DNA of 64,000 nucleotides from Panax quinquefolius (Eukaryota; Streptophyta; Magnoliopsida; Apiales; Araliaceae), in contig CM035165.1 in assembly GCA_020205615.1 (NCBI GenBank), positions 27,253,544 to 27,317,543 of the forward strand, read 5' to 3'. The position numbers and the translations under genes are program-made. Below, piece after piece: positions 31,576 to 45,526 of this stretch. Each line of letters opens with the position of its first letter. Positions within the stretch are counted from its first letter, which is position 1. The notes under the pieces are model-generated. The model was given only the letters and a program-made list of their open reading frames with translations. It searched no databases and was not told the DNA's origin.

Positions 31576-31859
31576 CATTTACTTAAATAATTAGTATTTT
31601 AATATTTTATTTTAAATTATAATAATTTTTTGAAGTATGCATACATTTAAAATTTATAATACATAAAAAAAATATCAATTGTAAGAAAACAAAATTAAAC
31701 ACATGATCAGAATTTACTTATAAAAAAATTACTTATAAAAAAAGTAATTACAAAATAATTACAAAATCAAAAAATTAAATAGATTCTTTTTCTTTATCAA
31801 ATAGAACAAATGTTAACAAATTAATTGTTGGCATGATGTGATATCTAAAGTTAAAATAC

Positions 31860-32110
31860 TAGATTTGATACTTAACATAAATTTTAATATTTTTTTATAT
31901 AATATATAAGATTTGTTTCATAATAAATTTTTTATAAGTTTGTTTTAAATAAATTTTAATATTTAGAAAAAAATATAATTTTTGTGTTAATTTGCACTTT
32001 TTTATGGGTATTAAAATTTTATTTTTATATTAGAAAAATTATGTTTTAATGTAGATTACGGAAAATTTAATATTTTAATAAATATTTGTTATTTTTTAAC
32101 ATTTGTCGCT
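31860..32110 (+). repeat. Unclassified AT-rich repeat, copy 2
   Basis: This is the inverted partner of 22.96-23.25 kb. Both copies lie in introns of the same host gene, which would let the pre-mRNA fold across exons A1-B1 and A2-B2. Confidence 0.65.
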
Positions 32111-32262
32111 TTAAGTTCATAATTTAATTAATTAGATCAAGTTAAATGAAAATGATAATATACATATTTAAATTTAGTGGATATATAATGAAAATGATAA
32201 AAGTTTGAGAAAACATTTGACTAAAGAAAATTGACCAAAAAATAGAGAAGGAACACTTTTGC

Positions 32263-32977
<715 letters not shown>

Positions 32978-33229
32978 TGTTATTATGGTATGTGATGAAT
33001 TATGAAAATTATTGTGATGATTTGTAAGTTTTAGCGTATTTGTTTAAATTTTTCTAGATATCTATTTTTAAAAGAAAATTAATTATTGCGGTGGTATGAT
33101 GAATTATGATAATTGTTATGTGTGATTGTAAGTTATTTTAAGTTGCAAAAAGTCTTTAGGTAATGTAGTATTTTTTCAAATTTTAATCTAATTTTTCGTT
33201 ACGTCGTGTCTTCACACGAACAATTATTA

Positions 33230-33499
33230 GTCCATTAATATTCTCTAATAGATCATTTGGCGTGTCATTAATATTCTTTCAGCATATCCATTTTTATAGA
33301 CTCCATCTTCTATAAATAAGTTTAAAATCTCCATAATGTATACTCATTAATGGATGTAGTGAGTACAATAGTAGAAAGTTCTAAATTTGTCATTAATGTA
33401 TAAAGATACTGGTGTACCTAAAACATATCTTAAATCAATGGTTAAATGCACTTCTATCACTCAGAGTACAGAAATCATAAACTTTTTCACAGTCAATGC
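33230..33499 (-). other. Host intron segment, duplicate of 25.95-26.27 kb
   Basis: It shares ordered blocks with the other segment (TAGATCATTT, ATGGATGTAGTGA, TAGAAAGTTC, TGGTTAAATGCA). Copia E begins at its right edge, at nearly the same relative point where LTR J begins in the other copy. Confidence 0.6.
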
Positions 33500-34724
33500 T
33501 GTAAGTTAGTATGCTCTCAAGCCAATCACATAGAATGTGATGAGAATTTACTTTGTAATTTTATTCATTTATTAATAAAAAAATTATTAAATTAAAGACA
33601 TTCTTTATCCATGTTTAATTGGTTGAATTAAATAAATGTAAAAACCCATAGTTTTCATGCAATGCTTTTAGAATCATAATGATGATTATGCTAATGAGAT
33701 CTAAATTCTAGATAGCTCAAAACCTAAAATGTTCCTAATCGTTGGATCACTAATGTGGGGCTACTAATTCCGAATAGATTAGTACATACTATATTTGTTC
33801 TGTTGAAGAGAATGATTGATCTCATAATCATTTGTGTGGAGACACTAAAGCAAGTATGTATGTGCTTATTGGAGAATAAGTTACTGAACTTGGCTTGCTT
33901 AAGAAACACCAAATAAAGTTTTACTTGCGTGACAATAGAAGTTCTTATAGTGATAGTAGTACAAGTAATTCTTGGACTTAAAATCATCATAATACCTTGT
34001 GTATTTGGAGTTATACTTTGTCATATAATTCCTTAACACTCTTTGGGTATATCAAAAGTTATGTTCGGGTATAATAAAGGGTACATGGAGATATGTGAAT
34101 GATCAGCAAATGATCTACCACTTCTAGTAAATGAAAATAATGTCCTATGCGATTCGATGAATGACAACTCAGAAATCCTTTGTCAAGGTGAATGTAAATT
34201 AGAAAGAAGTTTCTAATTTACATTAATCAAGTTGTGCATTTTAGAATCGAAATGCACACGATCAAATAAATTAGACATGTCAATAATTTCATGTCTTATG
34301 TTTAATCGGGATATTGTGTGGTAGAAGCATTGAATTGTATAGTAACTATTCACAGAATATGTTCTTTTGTGATTAAACGTTGATTTCATATTATTCGAAT
34401 AGTCATGATATATTATTGTAAAGTGTCACTCATGATGTAGAATAAATATTATTTATTTATATTTGAATTAATGGAGTTTTATTCATTATAAATAATATTA
34501 GAATGGTTCTAATTTATTTATTCTATTTAGGATTAATATTGAACCTAAAGGGTTACACCACAAAAAAGAAATATAATTTTTAAAATAATTGGCTTAATAA
34601 TACTAATTAAGTATATTTAATTTATTGGTGGAATAAATTAAATAGCTTAATATTTATAGTTAAGTATTTGGAGAAATACTAAATTATAAATTAATAATAG
34701 AAGTCTTATTATTATTATTACTAC

Positions 34725-34757
<33 letters not shown>

Positions 34758-35362
34758 AAATAAATTGGCTAAATAATAATAATTTAGTATTTTGAGAAAT
34801 ACTAATATTTATAATTAAGCATTTGGAGAAATACTAAATTATAAATAAATAAGAGAATCAAATTCTTCTTTTATTATTATTAATTTAGTTCCTAATTAGA
34901 TTGGGAATTAAATTAAAACCAAAAATCCTAAGGAGTTGGCAAATAAGGTTAGTCTATAAATAAGAAAAGTCTTATTATGGAGCAAGGACTGCGTAATAAT
35001 TCTCTGCAACCTAAGGAGTTAAGAGCGAGAGAATTAGAGCTCACCACCCAAGGTCCTGTAGAACCTAAAAATTACTTCTTCAATCAAATACTCTTGGTGG
35101 ATCACCTTTAGAGCACTGCACATACTGAGTAGCTTGCATTTGATCTAATGAATTGGAGAAGCACAGAGGAGAAAATGATTGGAGCTTGAAGATCACATCA
35201 AGGAGTTGATCAACTTCATAAGGTATATCTTTTATCCTTCCTCAATTAATAATATTGCATAAGGTAATTTTGGGATTGCAAAAAATTTTAAATTCGATTT
35301 ATATAATGTTTTCGTTGTTTTAAAATGTTGATTGTATGTATGTTTTGTTTCGACAAACCAAA
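33500..35362 (+). repeat. 5' LTR of copia E
   Basis: It opens TGTAAGTTAGTATGC and closes at ACAAACCAAAA. Landmarks shared with the 3' LTR include TTCCTAATCGTTGGATCACT, GTGTGGAGACACTAAAGCAA and TGAACCTAAAGGGTTACACC. A decayed primer-site-like stretch (AAGTTGTGTTCGACC) follows. Confidence 0.82.
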
Positions 35363-35679
35363 AGTTGTGTTCGACCCATCCTTATACGAATTATTAATTA
35401 TTTTAATTTGACATATATATATATATATTGATATTTGTTTAGAAAAATAAATTCGGGAATAATTGTTGCTATAAAATCATGTTTTTTGGAACGAAATAAC
35501 AAAAAACGCGAACTGGAAAAACCAAAATCGAGACTATGACAAGAACATCGCGTATTTACCCTTGGAGTCGCGATTGACTAAGCTAAAGGTGCAATATTTT
35601 CGACCTTAGAGCCGCGACCTTTGAGCCTCTACATTCGTCATTTCGTTTTGTTTTTATTTCATTAATTTTAAAGAATTGG

Positions 35680-36020
35680 ACTAAAATAAAGAGTTTATTT
35701 TAGTTAATTAAAATAAATAGTTTATTTTGATTTAGAATAGAATTCCATGTTAATTAAAATAAAGGAGTTTATTTTTATTTTTATTTGATTAAAAATAAAG
35801 TAGTTTATTTTATTCAAAATTGGATAAATTAAAATAAAGGAGTTTTTTTATTTAGAATTGGATTAAAATAAATAGTTTATTTTAATTTGAAATTGGATTC
35901 CATATTAATTAAAATAAATTAGTTTATTTTGATTTGAAATTGGATTAAAATAAAGGAGTTTATTTTGATTCAAAATTGGATTCCATATTAATTAAAATAA
36001 AGGAGTTTATTTTGAAGTTT
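35680..36020 (+). repeat. Nine-copy palindromic array in the E leader
   Basis: The motif AAAATAAAGGAGTTTATTTT, an imperfect inverted repeat, recurs nine times, separated by GATTCAAAATTGGATTCC-type spacers. An (AT)n tract follows at about 36.03-36.06 kb. Copia D has the same kind of array at the same place. Confidence 0.85.
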
Positions 36021-36023
36021 AAA

Positions 36024-36067
<44 letters not shown>

Positions 36068-36575
36068 AATATTATTTTCATCAGATGAATATTTTTATTG
36101 ATACATATGATGATATATATGATAATAAAGTGGATGATTATGTTGGATTTTTTTTTTGATGGATCGATGATTAAATGAATGAGATTTTCATAAATTGGGT
36201 CAGCGTACCTCGCCTATCAAATTTTCTGATGTAAATGTTATATCCCTCCTATGTACTTCCCATTGACTGCTGATCAAGCTTTCTGTTTTATTAAAAATAG
36301 ATTGTAATAGAATTTAGTATAATTGATCATGAAATTGGAGCAGAAGAGCAGGAGTATTGAAGACCCATGTAATGAACCTCAAGTTGAATGTAATAGTTAT
36401 ATTCATATTTATTCTTGCACCTAGGTTTGACCTTTTGGTTAATGGTGGCTCCAATGAACTAAAGTATAATTAAGTCCATAATCATATCAAGTAGAATATA
36501 GTATTATATAAGTGCATGCTATTATATATATAATAAATATATTATTATACATGGTGATGTATGTTTATTATGACG

Positions 36576-36580
<5 letters not shown>

Positions 36581-36632
<52 letters not shown>

Positions 36633-36792
36633 TCTCCTTCTCTAGCAAAAAAAAAAAATGAACCAAAGAGGAACCGGCCATAGTGACGGTTCAAACTGTC
36701 ATGATAGCTATTTCGTCGGCTTTGTATGCTATAGCGACAGAAAAAATCGCCGCTATAGCTAGTTCGTTTTTGGTTCAGCTGGAGAAGGGACC

Positions 36793-36851
<59 letters not shown>

Positions 36852-36896
36852 TGTGTGTGTGTGTGTGTATATATGTGTGTGTGTGTGTGTATATAT
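36581..36896. repeat. (AT)n and (GT)n microsatellites around the MITE
   Basis: (AT)n then (GT)n precede the MITE at 36.58-36.63 kb. (AT)n followed by alternating (GT)n and ATAT runs follows it to 36.90 kb. Open frames here are pure repeat translation. Confidence 0.9.
36629..36794. mobile_element. Small MITE between (GT)n and (AT)n tracts in the E leader
   Basis: ACGATCTCCTTCTCTAGC at one end and, inverted, ACGGTCCCTTCTCCAGC at the other form an imperfect terminal inverted repeat over 166 bp. The interior repeats GCTATAGCGAC / GACGGTT strings, like the subterminal repeats of CACTA elements. Copia D lacks it at the corresponding place, so it inserted into E after the two lineages split. Confidence 0.6.
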
Positions 36897-37552
36897 TTGC
36901 ATCCGCGCTAAATAAGATGAGACAATTAATAACAAAAACCCTCAACGTAAATAATATTAAGTTGATTACGTTCAAGGACATTAGAGAATGTCAAACATAG
37001 CCTTCTAACATGATAAAACAATAGAGTATCAATATTTGATATGAGTTTGTAGTGCACACAAAAGGCTTATATTAAATATTTTAGATGTTAGCTTAATTAT
37101 ATTTTATGTTTATAAGGAATTAAACAATATATGTTTTATTGTGCACACACGTGGACTGTATTTTTCTATTCATTTTATATGGAAATGTTAGGTCTAACTT
37201 AACTTAGATTATTTTAGTTCGGATGTGCACAAACTTGACTATTATAATCTAAGGGACAAAATTAAAAGGAGTTACATAGAGATGTAAATGACAAAAGTTG
37301 TCTACATATTGAATAAATATGCAGTTTGTTGTGCATACACAAGGCTATACATTTATGGCAATAGGATTCTTTATCACTGTGCAGATTTTATAAAGTGGTT
37401 TAAACAAGATCTGCTGAACTACATATGGAGGGTCATGTAGTTTGAAGAAAATAGTGGAAGACACTATTTTAATAAAGACCTAAATTAATCTGGTGATTAA
37501 TAAAATGAATGCATGTTAATGTAATTACAAATTCATTTATAGAATTTTATAA

Positions 37553-38352
37553 ATGTCTAAATTACTATCATTGCGGAGCATATTGGATGCTAATAAGTTA
37601 ATCAGACCGAATAATACGGATTGATTAAGAAATTTGAGAATAATTCTCACAGCTGAAAAACTTTCTTACGTCCTAAATTTGTCAGTCCTTGCAACAGTTG
37701 TAGACAATGCCTTTGAGGAAGAGATTGTTATTATTAGAAAGTGGTAAGATGATGCACAGGTGGCTCAGTGCATCGTGTAGGAATCCATGAGTAACGAGTT
37801 ACAGCGTCAACACGAGAAAATGGATGCGCCTACTATCTTGTTGCACCTTCAAGATTTGTTTGGTGAGCAAAGTAGGTCTGCCAGATATATCAGATATCTA
37901 GGAAACTCTTCCGATCCAGAATGACCGATGGAACTACAGTATATACACATGTTCTCAAAATGATCAATCTGATTGAACAATTGAGACAACTGGGTTTTGT
38001 CATGTATGGAGAGTTGAGCTAATATTTGATCTTGCAGTCACTCCCGGACTCATTCTAACAATTTATTGTGATTTACACATTAACAACCTAGATGTTAATT
38101 TGCCTGAGTTGTTTAACATGTTTAAAAACTATTGAGAGTCATTTTCCAACTAAGAAATACCAAGTCTTACTAGTAGATGAACCTTACAAGAAAAGGAAGC
38201 GGGCCATAGGATCTTCTGAAAAGAAGAAAAACTTAAAGAAGGCGAAAGGAAAGGAAAAAATAAAGGATAATAAAAACAAAACTGATACGGATAGCAAAGA
38301 AGTTTGCTTCTACTACAATAAACTTGGACACTGGAAAAGAAACTATGAGAAG
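37553..38352 (+). pseudogene. gag of copia E, 5' part
   Basis: Broken frames show the UBN2-type copia gag: LRSILDANKL, DWLRNLRIIL-like, EKLSYVLN, SMSNELQRQHEKMDA, ILLHLQDLFGEQSR and a Lys-rich stretch before CFYYNKLGHWKRN. That is a zinc knuckle whose second Cys is Tyr. The sequence breaks off within the knuckle, where composite B begins; the continuation YLAETNQKN lies just after B at 45.53 kb. Stops such as TAA and TGA interrupt it throughout. In active relatives Gag packages element RNA. Confidence 0.8.
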
Positions 38353-41300
38353 TGTGACAACCCAAAAATTTATAAGATCTTGAGTAATTAAAATAAAGGT
38401 TAAAGAATAAAACCTAGATGGGAATTTGAGGATTAATTAAATTTTTTAAAGAACCTATAAGGTTTACTATTTGAAAGAGAATAGAAAAAATATGGGTTAA
38501 AAAATTCTAAAACCCTAGAAATGAACTTATATGTACTTGAAGTAATATTAAAACCCTAGAAATGAACTTATATGTACTTGAAGTAATATTAAGGATAAGG
38601 TACTACGATACCTATACATTTGATGTGAACTAAATGGTGTAAGAAATTTTATAATGATACATATGGAAAATTTTATTAAGAAAATAAATTTCAAATAAAT
38701 GATGTTATAAGGTTAAAGAGAATGTGTATATGTATAGATACATATATTCTTAAGAATAAGCTAATTATATTTTTAGCTAAATAAGAGGAATGATTAATTA
38801 AAATTAATCATACAAGTATGAATGAAAAGCTTAATTATAAAATCTTTTGAAAAATTATGCCTTAAATGGTAATTTAATAGAACCCAAAAATATTAAATTG
38901 GGAGAAGTCAAGGATGTTGAGCCCCGCTAGGGTGTGATAATTGGTGATGATGGTTAGAAGTGGGGAAATGACTATTTTACCCTAAGAAAAAATTATTAAC
39001 TATAGCGTCCTTGTAGGAAATTTCTAGGAAATTTCCTATTGAATGATTAAATGACCAAATTGCTATTGAAGAATCTCACTAATGACCCTTGTATCCTAGA
39101 GAGAAATTTCTAGGAAGTTTCTTAGCAAATGGCCAAATAACCATTATACCCTTGATAAAAATTACTAATGACGAATATGTCCTAGAAGGAAATTTCTAAG
39201 AAATTTCCTAGAGATGGTGGAATGACCATTTTGTCCTTTTCTAGTGATGGCATAATGACAATTTTACCCTTGATGGTAGCTAACTAATTGGCCAAATTAG
39301 TGTAGGGACTTTTAGGTCATTTGATTAAGCAAAATTGGGCATTAAAAATAAATCAAAATTGGAGAATTTTGGGGGAGGAGTATCCGGCCAACAAAAGGAG
39401 AAAAGGAACATGTGGTATTATTTTTTTTCAAAGATAAACATCATTACAAGCTAGGTGTCACAAATTGATTTGGCCACCTTATTTCACCACATTTACAAGA
39501 AACCTTATATTGAGTGAGAGAAAGAAAAAGCATGAATGTGGTGAATGTATCTTAGAGACACATATCATATCTATAATTCTTTTACAAATTAAAATCTATT
39601 TTTTTCTTTCTCTTTCTGTTCACTTCCTATTTTTTCTAGCAAAATAAAACTAGAGAGAGAGAGAGTGGGGAGGGCCATTTCGTCTAGAACAAGGAAGGAA
39701 GGAGGAGGTTTTGATCTTCCTTCTACCCAAAATCATCATCCATTTTGAAAGATCAAGGAAGAATAGCCACAAATCAAAGGTATAAACACCTTTTATCAAA
39801 GTTATTTTTAGTTATTTAAATCAAAACTTGAGTTTATGTTTTTAAACTTAAAAACCTTAGATCTACATGTTAATAAGTGTGTTATGTATAGATCTATCAT
39901 TTTTGAGGATCAAAAGTTTGATCTAAAGCAAAAAATTACAACTAGTTTTTCCAAAAATTAGAAAACCCTAATTTTTTTTCTACTTTGTAAGCTTATAACT
40001 TGAGATCTATAACTTCTTTTTGCGATCCGTCAAAGAGGAGTGCTAGATATATAAGTTAAATAGTAAACTCAAGTGGAAACACTCAAAAATATTGATTTTA
40101 CAAGTTATGGTGACTGTTTTGGCAAAAATAGTCCAGATTTTTTCAAATGGGGAAAAAGAGAAAACAAAGTTTCTGGCCAGTCATTGCCAGGGGCAGTTTC
40201 GTAATTTTTTGTGCTTTAAAAATTTTGAAAACTTTGAAGAGATAATATGAGACGTTATGTGAGTCCTGTAAATATTTGAGAATTTTTGGCCATATAGAAT
40301 GAGAGTTATGACTGTTTTGGTAAATGACTACTTTCAAACGTACACCCGAATAACTCTAGGTGATTAACTCCAAAAATTATGAAATATTTACAGGAAGTAC
40401 ATATATATAACAGGAACCTAAAATTTTGAAATCGTCTAACAAAGTTTCAATTTATGATAAATATAGCAAGAGTTGGTTGTTTTGGACTATTTAAATATAG
40501 TAAATGAATTTCAAAAATTCCAGGAAACATATATGTTTATAAGGGACCTATAATCTGTCGAATCCCAGAAAAGAAAGATTTTTGGAACTGATTTGGTATT
40601 TTTCATGGAAATGATTTAGTTATGAATAAATGAATTAAATATGTTATGTAATGTTCAAAATATGGAAAATAGGATTTTATGACTTGGAAACCCTAAATAT
40701 GGTTTATGAAATTTTTTGATGGGGGATTTTGGTCATTGGTGATGAGATCTTGTGTATGGAATTTTAAAATGAATAAATGAATTAATTAGTAAAGTGTAAA
40801 CAATTAAAATAAATTGTTAAATAAATGATTAAAATATTATTAGATGACTAATAATATTAGACTAAGATATTATTAAGTAATTAATAATATTTAGATTAAA
40901 GTTAAATTAAAATATTATTAAGCGATTAATAATATTAGTTAAGGATTAAAATATTATTAAATAATTAATAATATTTGATTAAAATATTATTAAAGGGTTA
41001 ATAATATTTGTAAATGATTAAGATATTATTATATGATTAAAATATTATTAATTGATTAATAATACTAAGAAGTGAATAAAATATTATTAAGATTAATGAT
41101 ATGAAATGAGTTTAAGATGATAGTAATATTATCAAGGTGTGATAACATTACTAAGAACTTAATATAAGATCTAATATTTATTATGTGGTTAAATGTTAAA
41201 TAATATGTTCTTAAAATAGTAATGTTATGAGATAAAGTATATTATGCTAATTGGAAAATCAATCTTAACAATGATATGCCTTTTCAATAAAGAGATTATA

Positions 41301-41982
41301 ATAGATTGCGTAGCAGTAATCGTTGGGCAATGCAAGTTCCCTAACTCAAACATGAGTTATTATATTTTAAGCATGCTAGTGGTTTAATTATTTACAATTA
41401 TTTCACATCTTTGATTATTGATTCGCACATAGTGTATGTTGCATATGTTCATAAAGTATGAAAGACTGATCACCTTCATTACCATAAGGTTCAGTTAATA
41501 TTGTTCATGGTCATTGTTGACCACCCAACATTATTGATTTAGTCATTCAATCATTAAAATTGATTCATGCTCTTTCACAATCATTATATTGTTGAAAATT
41601 TGACATGTTATTACTTTTCAACCATGATATATCTTCATTGTACTTAAACTTGCTGGGCAAAGTAGTTGCTCACCCTTGCTATATTATGATAACATTTTCT
41701 GATTAAAGACGAAGGCTCGAATAAAGACAGAGGCAAAGGAAAATTTCAGAATTAGATTATTATGCAGTTAGAACTATTAAATTATCGGATGCAAATGGCA
41801 TTGTAAATCTTTTAAGTTATTGAAGGTATATATTAAGTTAAGGCTGTAGACCTTGAAGATTATGTTGTAAAAGTTTATTGTATAAAAAATTTATATTTAT
41901 ATCTTCCACATTAGTTATAAAAATGATGTATCATCACGTATCAGGTCCGTGGTTAAAGGTACCCGAATTTGGGGGTGTTCCA
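38353..41982 (+). mobile_element. Long LTR B1 (about 3.6 kb)
   Basis: It runs from TGTGACAACCC to GGGGGTGTTCCA. Its 40.50-40.82 kb part closely matches 2.04-2.36 kb of solo LTR K (TTGATTTGGTATTTTTCATG-like, TATGAATAAATGAATTAAAT, AGTAAAGTGTAAACAATTAA), so the two families share an LTR core. Internal repeats: a perfect 41-bp tandem duplication (38509-38590), three to four ~90-bp units around GGAAATTTCTAGGAAATTTC (38.98-39.26 kb) and about ten AAAATATTATTAA/TTAATAATATT units (40.82-41.12 kb). Confidence 0.7.
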
Positions 41983-42006
41983 TTTGGTATCTATAATGAT
42001 CGAGAA

Positions 42007-43325
42007 TGAAACATCCTTGTAATAAGAGATATTAATATTATTACATAAAATAAATATTTTTATGGTAATATTTGTGTTTTATGTGATTGAAGGTTTATTT
42101 TTGACCTGAACATCGTGATATGCCATTTTGATTGTTCGTGGGAATTTTTTGGCAAAATAAATTTTTTTCAAGAAAAACACTAAATCACTATTCATAAAAC
42201 GCAGAAAACGCTTTTTCATTTTTTTTAACTTTTCAAATTACAGCATAACGTTTATTTGGAAAAAGGAGACGAAATCTTCAATAAAAATATTTTTATCAGA
42301 AAAACGCGTTTTTGTAATTTTAAATTTTCGAACTTTGACATATTGTTTGTTCGAGAAATGGGGATGAAAACTAAAATCAAAATTTAGAAAAGAGAAAGTC
42401 AATATTTTGAATAAATGTAAAAGTTAAAGGAATTAATTAGAAAGAAACTAGAAAATACTAATAATAATAATAATAATAAGTTAAGAAATAATCAAGCTCA
42501 GGAAAGCCTAGGAATTATAATGGCTTGCCATGGAATTAAAATAGTTTGGCTAAGGAATTAAAATGGCTTGGCTTGGAACTAAAATTACTTAGCTAAGGTT
42601 TAAGATGGTTAGGCTAGTATAAATATGATTTGGCTTGGATTGAGCCAAGGTGGGTGAGCCATGGCTTGGTGTTGGAGCCAAATTGGAGCAAGACTTGGAG
42701 CCAAAGCCCGGGAAATACATGTGTCACTTGATAAAAGGACTCGATGGCCATTTGTCTTGCAAACATTATTTGAACATGAGGTGAATTGAAACTAGAAAAG
42801 TGAAAGGGAGAAGAAAGTGGGTGGATGGACAAATGGGGGGGCAAGGGGGTGAGTCACCTACTATATTTAGTAAGTTTTGATCCCACAATTAAGCAAGCCA
42901 TTAAATGTTTTATTCCCTTTAATCCATTTAATTAGCCAAACATGCCTTAAGTGGTCTAACCTTAGTTAATTTATTAAGAGTTAAGTAGCCTAACCTAAGC
43001 AAGGTTAAGTTAGGTGTTCAATGATTTAATTAATCATCCAACACTTAACCATTCATTTTATTCCATAAACTAGAAAGAATAAAGAAAGAACAAGAAAAGA
43101 AAAAGCAAGAGAGCATAGAGACAGATAAGTGAACAACTAAGGAGAAAGAGAAGATCAAGGTACAAGTTGATTATCAATTGAAGATAGAAAGAAGAAGAAG
43201 GGCAAGAAAGGTAAGCCATAACTCCCTTCATCTCTTTTCTTTTTAAAGTTTTCTTTAGCATGATAAGAAGTTCCTCGTTGGTGGTTAATATTATTTGAAG
43301 ATCATGGAAGGAACTTGGAGTGATA

Positions 43326-43387
<62 letters not shown>

Positions 43388-45526
43388 CATATGTTAAACT
43401 CTTTGGTTAATTGCATGAAAAATGGAACCAAAAATGAAAATACAAACCTATGCGTAAAGGAATACAAGAACAGACAATTAGCGGACTATTTTGGTGAAGT
43501 TTTGAGGTATCTTATGAAATGTAAAAATTAAGATCTAGGGTGTCATGTTATAATCTTATGATTCATGAACATCACCCAATTGGAACGAAAGTAAAAAAAT
43601 TTGTAACGAATCCATGACGAATTTTTAGGCAAAACTAGTTAAAAATAGAATTAGTATAACCCCTAACACTTGAGCAATTTTCTATTCCAAATGGTTTGCT
43701 GGAAAAATTTTCCGCTTTAGGGGTTATGTAGTACTTTAAGTAACGAGTCCGTAAACGTAAGATTGGCCTAATTTCGAGTTTGGAGGTGGGACTTATGCCA
43801 TCCGGAAGGAGGATAGTCAAAACTGCCAAAACTATTTCAGGTGGGGAGTTATGAGCCAATATTTCGGCTTGTTAGAGGATTAGAAATGATAATCCGTTTG
43901 AGGGAAGTTTTAAAGAATGTTATGAGCTAGAATATGGATCAATAACGGACTCATTCCGATAATGGATGGTCAAGTTATGATGTTGCTAAGTGGGTACGTA
44001 AATAAGGAGGAAAAACTACTAGTTTCGTTTTCATCCAAGGGGTTTTAAACTAATGCAAACGGGCTAGTAACTTGTCTGGATTGACAAACAGGAAGTTTAA
44101 AACTAATGCAGATGGGTCTGGAGTTTAAAGTTAATGCAAACGGGTTAGTAAACTTTATGCGGATTAATGTTTGAGAGTGTAAAGTTAATGTAAATGGGTT
44201 AGTAACATATGCGGATTGATGACGAGGGGAGTTTAAAGCTAATGCAAGAGAGGGCAGGTAACACATATGCTTTATACCTGAAGCATGAAATGGAGAGTAA
44301 AGGTTGAACGTATTGATTAAATCATAAAACGCGTACAACGTGAAATAAGAAGTAAAATAAATATAAACCATAAAGGTCGTATTTTCATGACTAATTGGTA
44401 TGTGAATGTGAACATAATTGTGTAGGATTATTGAAGAATGTGTTTAAAGGAATTAGTAAAGAACGCTTCAAACAAGTATTCCTGAACTCTTTCGCGAGTT
44501 TATTTTCCAAAGTATGCATTATTTTGCCACTTTTCAGCTTCGATTTAGATTATATAAAAATGTTAATTTAAGTAGTATTTATATATTGTTTGAAATAAAA
44601 ACTTATGCGATAAATTTTATAAATTGCACACGTTATTTGGCATGCTTTATTTTCATTTGAGTTAATGATTTAAAGTTCGATAATTATTGAACTATTATAA
44701 ATTTATGTCGATGCCTTGTTGTTTCGGCTAGACACATGTTAAGCTATGAAATGGATATATTGGATTCTTAAAAATGTAATCCAAACCAAATTAAAATTTT
44801 GAGGACTCATACTTAAATTTGAGATGAACAACCCTACTATTAGGAAAAAAATTTGTCGAGTTTTCGACTGGCCTTTGCGGTGTAAAAGTAAATGCAAATA
44901 GTCGTTTAAAAGAAATAGGTTGTGCACAACATAAGTACAATAGGTTGATCCCATAACTTACTTAGAAAATGATGGTTACAGATGAATTTTTGTTAAACCT
45001 TTTAGGAAAAGAAAATGTTCAAGGTCTATTGGCAGCTCAAAATATATTTTCAAGAATGTTAAATAAAAATGGAATTTAATATTATTATTCCTATTTATTC
45101 GAGATAATTTCACAACTATTATTCAGTTGTTGAAAAGCAAACATGATTCTTGATTTTGTTTTTATTCAACTGCTATACTTGCTGAGCTTTTTAGCTCATT
45201 CTTGCTTTATATAAAATGTTTTCAACTAAGCCCGAACGAGGTGAAAGTTCAAGTAAGAAAGACAAAGGAAAGGGAAAAGTTTTTGATTAAAAGATGTGTT
45301 GTAATAGTTAAAGTTATAAATGATATTTATTAAGTAGAATGATGTAATAATTATTATATTATGATGATTCAAAACTTGTAAAGCTCATAGAACTTGGGAA
45401 GTTATATTGATCATATGGTTTTTAATAATTTAGTAATTATCTTTTTGTCTTTATGAGTATGCCTAGTGAATAGTACCTTGATGCACCATTGTTGGGGTTT
45501 AAAGGTACCCTGAATTAGGGGTGTCA
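42007..45526 (+). mobile_element. Long LTR-like unit B2 (about 3.5 kb)
   Basis: It starts TGAAACATCC and ends AATTAGGGGTGTCA. A GGCTTGG/GGCTAAGG-rich stretch (42.49-42.70 kb) precedes a possible TATA box (AGTATAAATATG near 42.62 kb). An (AT)28 tract lies at 43.33-43.38 kb, and four ~55-bp units with TTAATGCAAACGGGTTAGTA lie at 44.04-44.27 kb. The last 300 bp parallel those of B1 (GAACGAGGTGAAAG, AAAGGTACCCTGAATT), but the rest differs. Confidence 0.6.
43328..43385. repeat. (AT)28 microsatellite
   Basis: This is an uninterrupted TA tract inside LTR-like unit B2. Ile-Tyr open frames on both strands come from it. Confidence 0.95.

Larger units (their letters stand above)
38353..45526 (+). mobile_element. 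Composite B: two unlike long LTRs in tandem inside gag of E
   Basis: The outer ends are TGTGACAACCC and AGGGGTGTCA, and gag of E resumes on both sides. Inside are LTR B1, a 24-bp spacer with a primer-site-like TTTGGTATCTATAATG, and LTR B2. Neither coding sequence nor a clean target duplication is present (AGAAG against CGGTA). Recombination between two related elements, or successive insertions, would explain it. Confidence 0.65.

Noticed and set aside
31332..31586. 84-codon Ser/Leu-rich open frame
   Set aside because: It is a translation of the CT-rich low-complexity tract.
36683..37000. Open frames with Ile-Tyr runs on both strands
   Set aside because: They come from (AT)n and (GT)n tracts; similar frames at 43.07-43.53 kb, 24.998 kb and 63.3-63.65 kb were dropped for the same reason.
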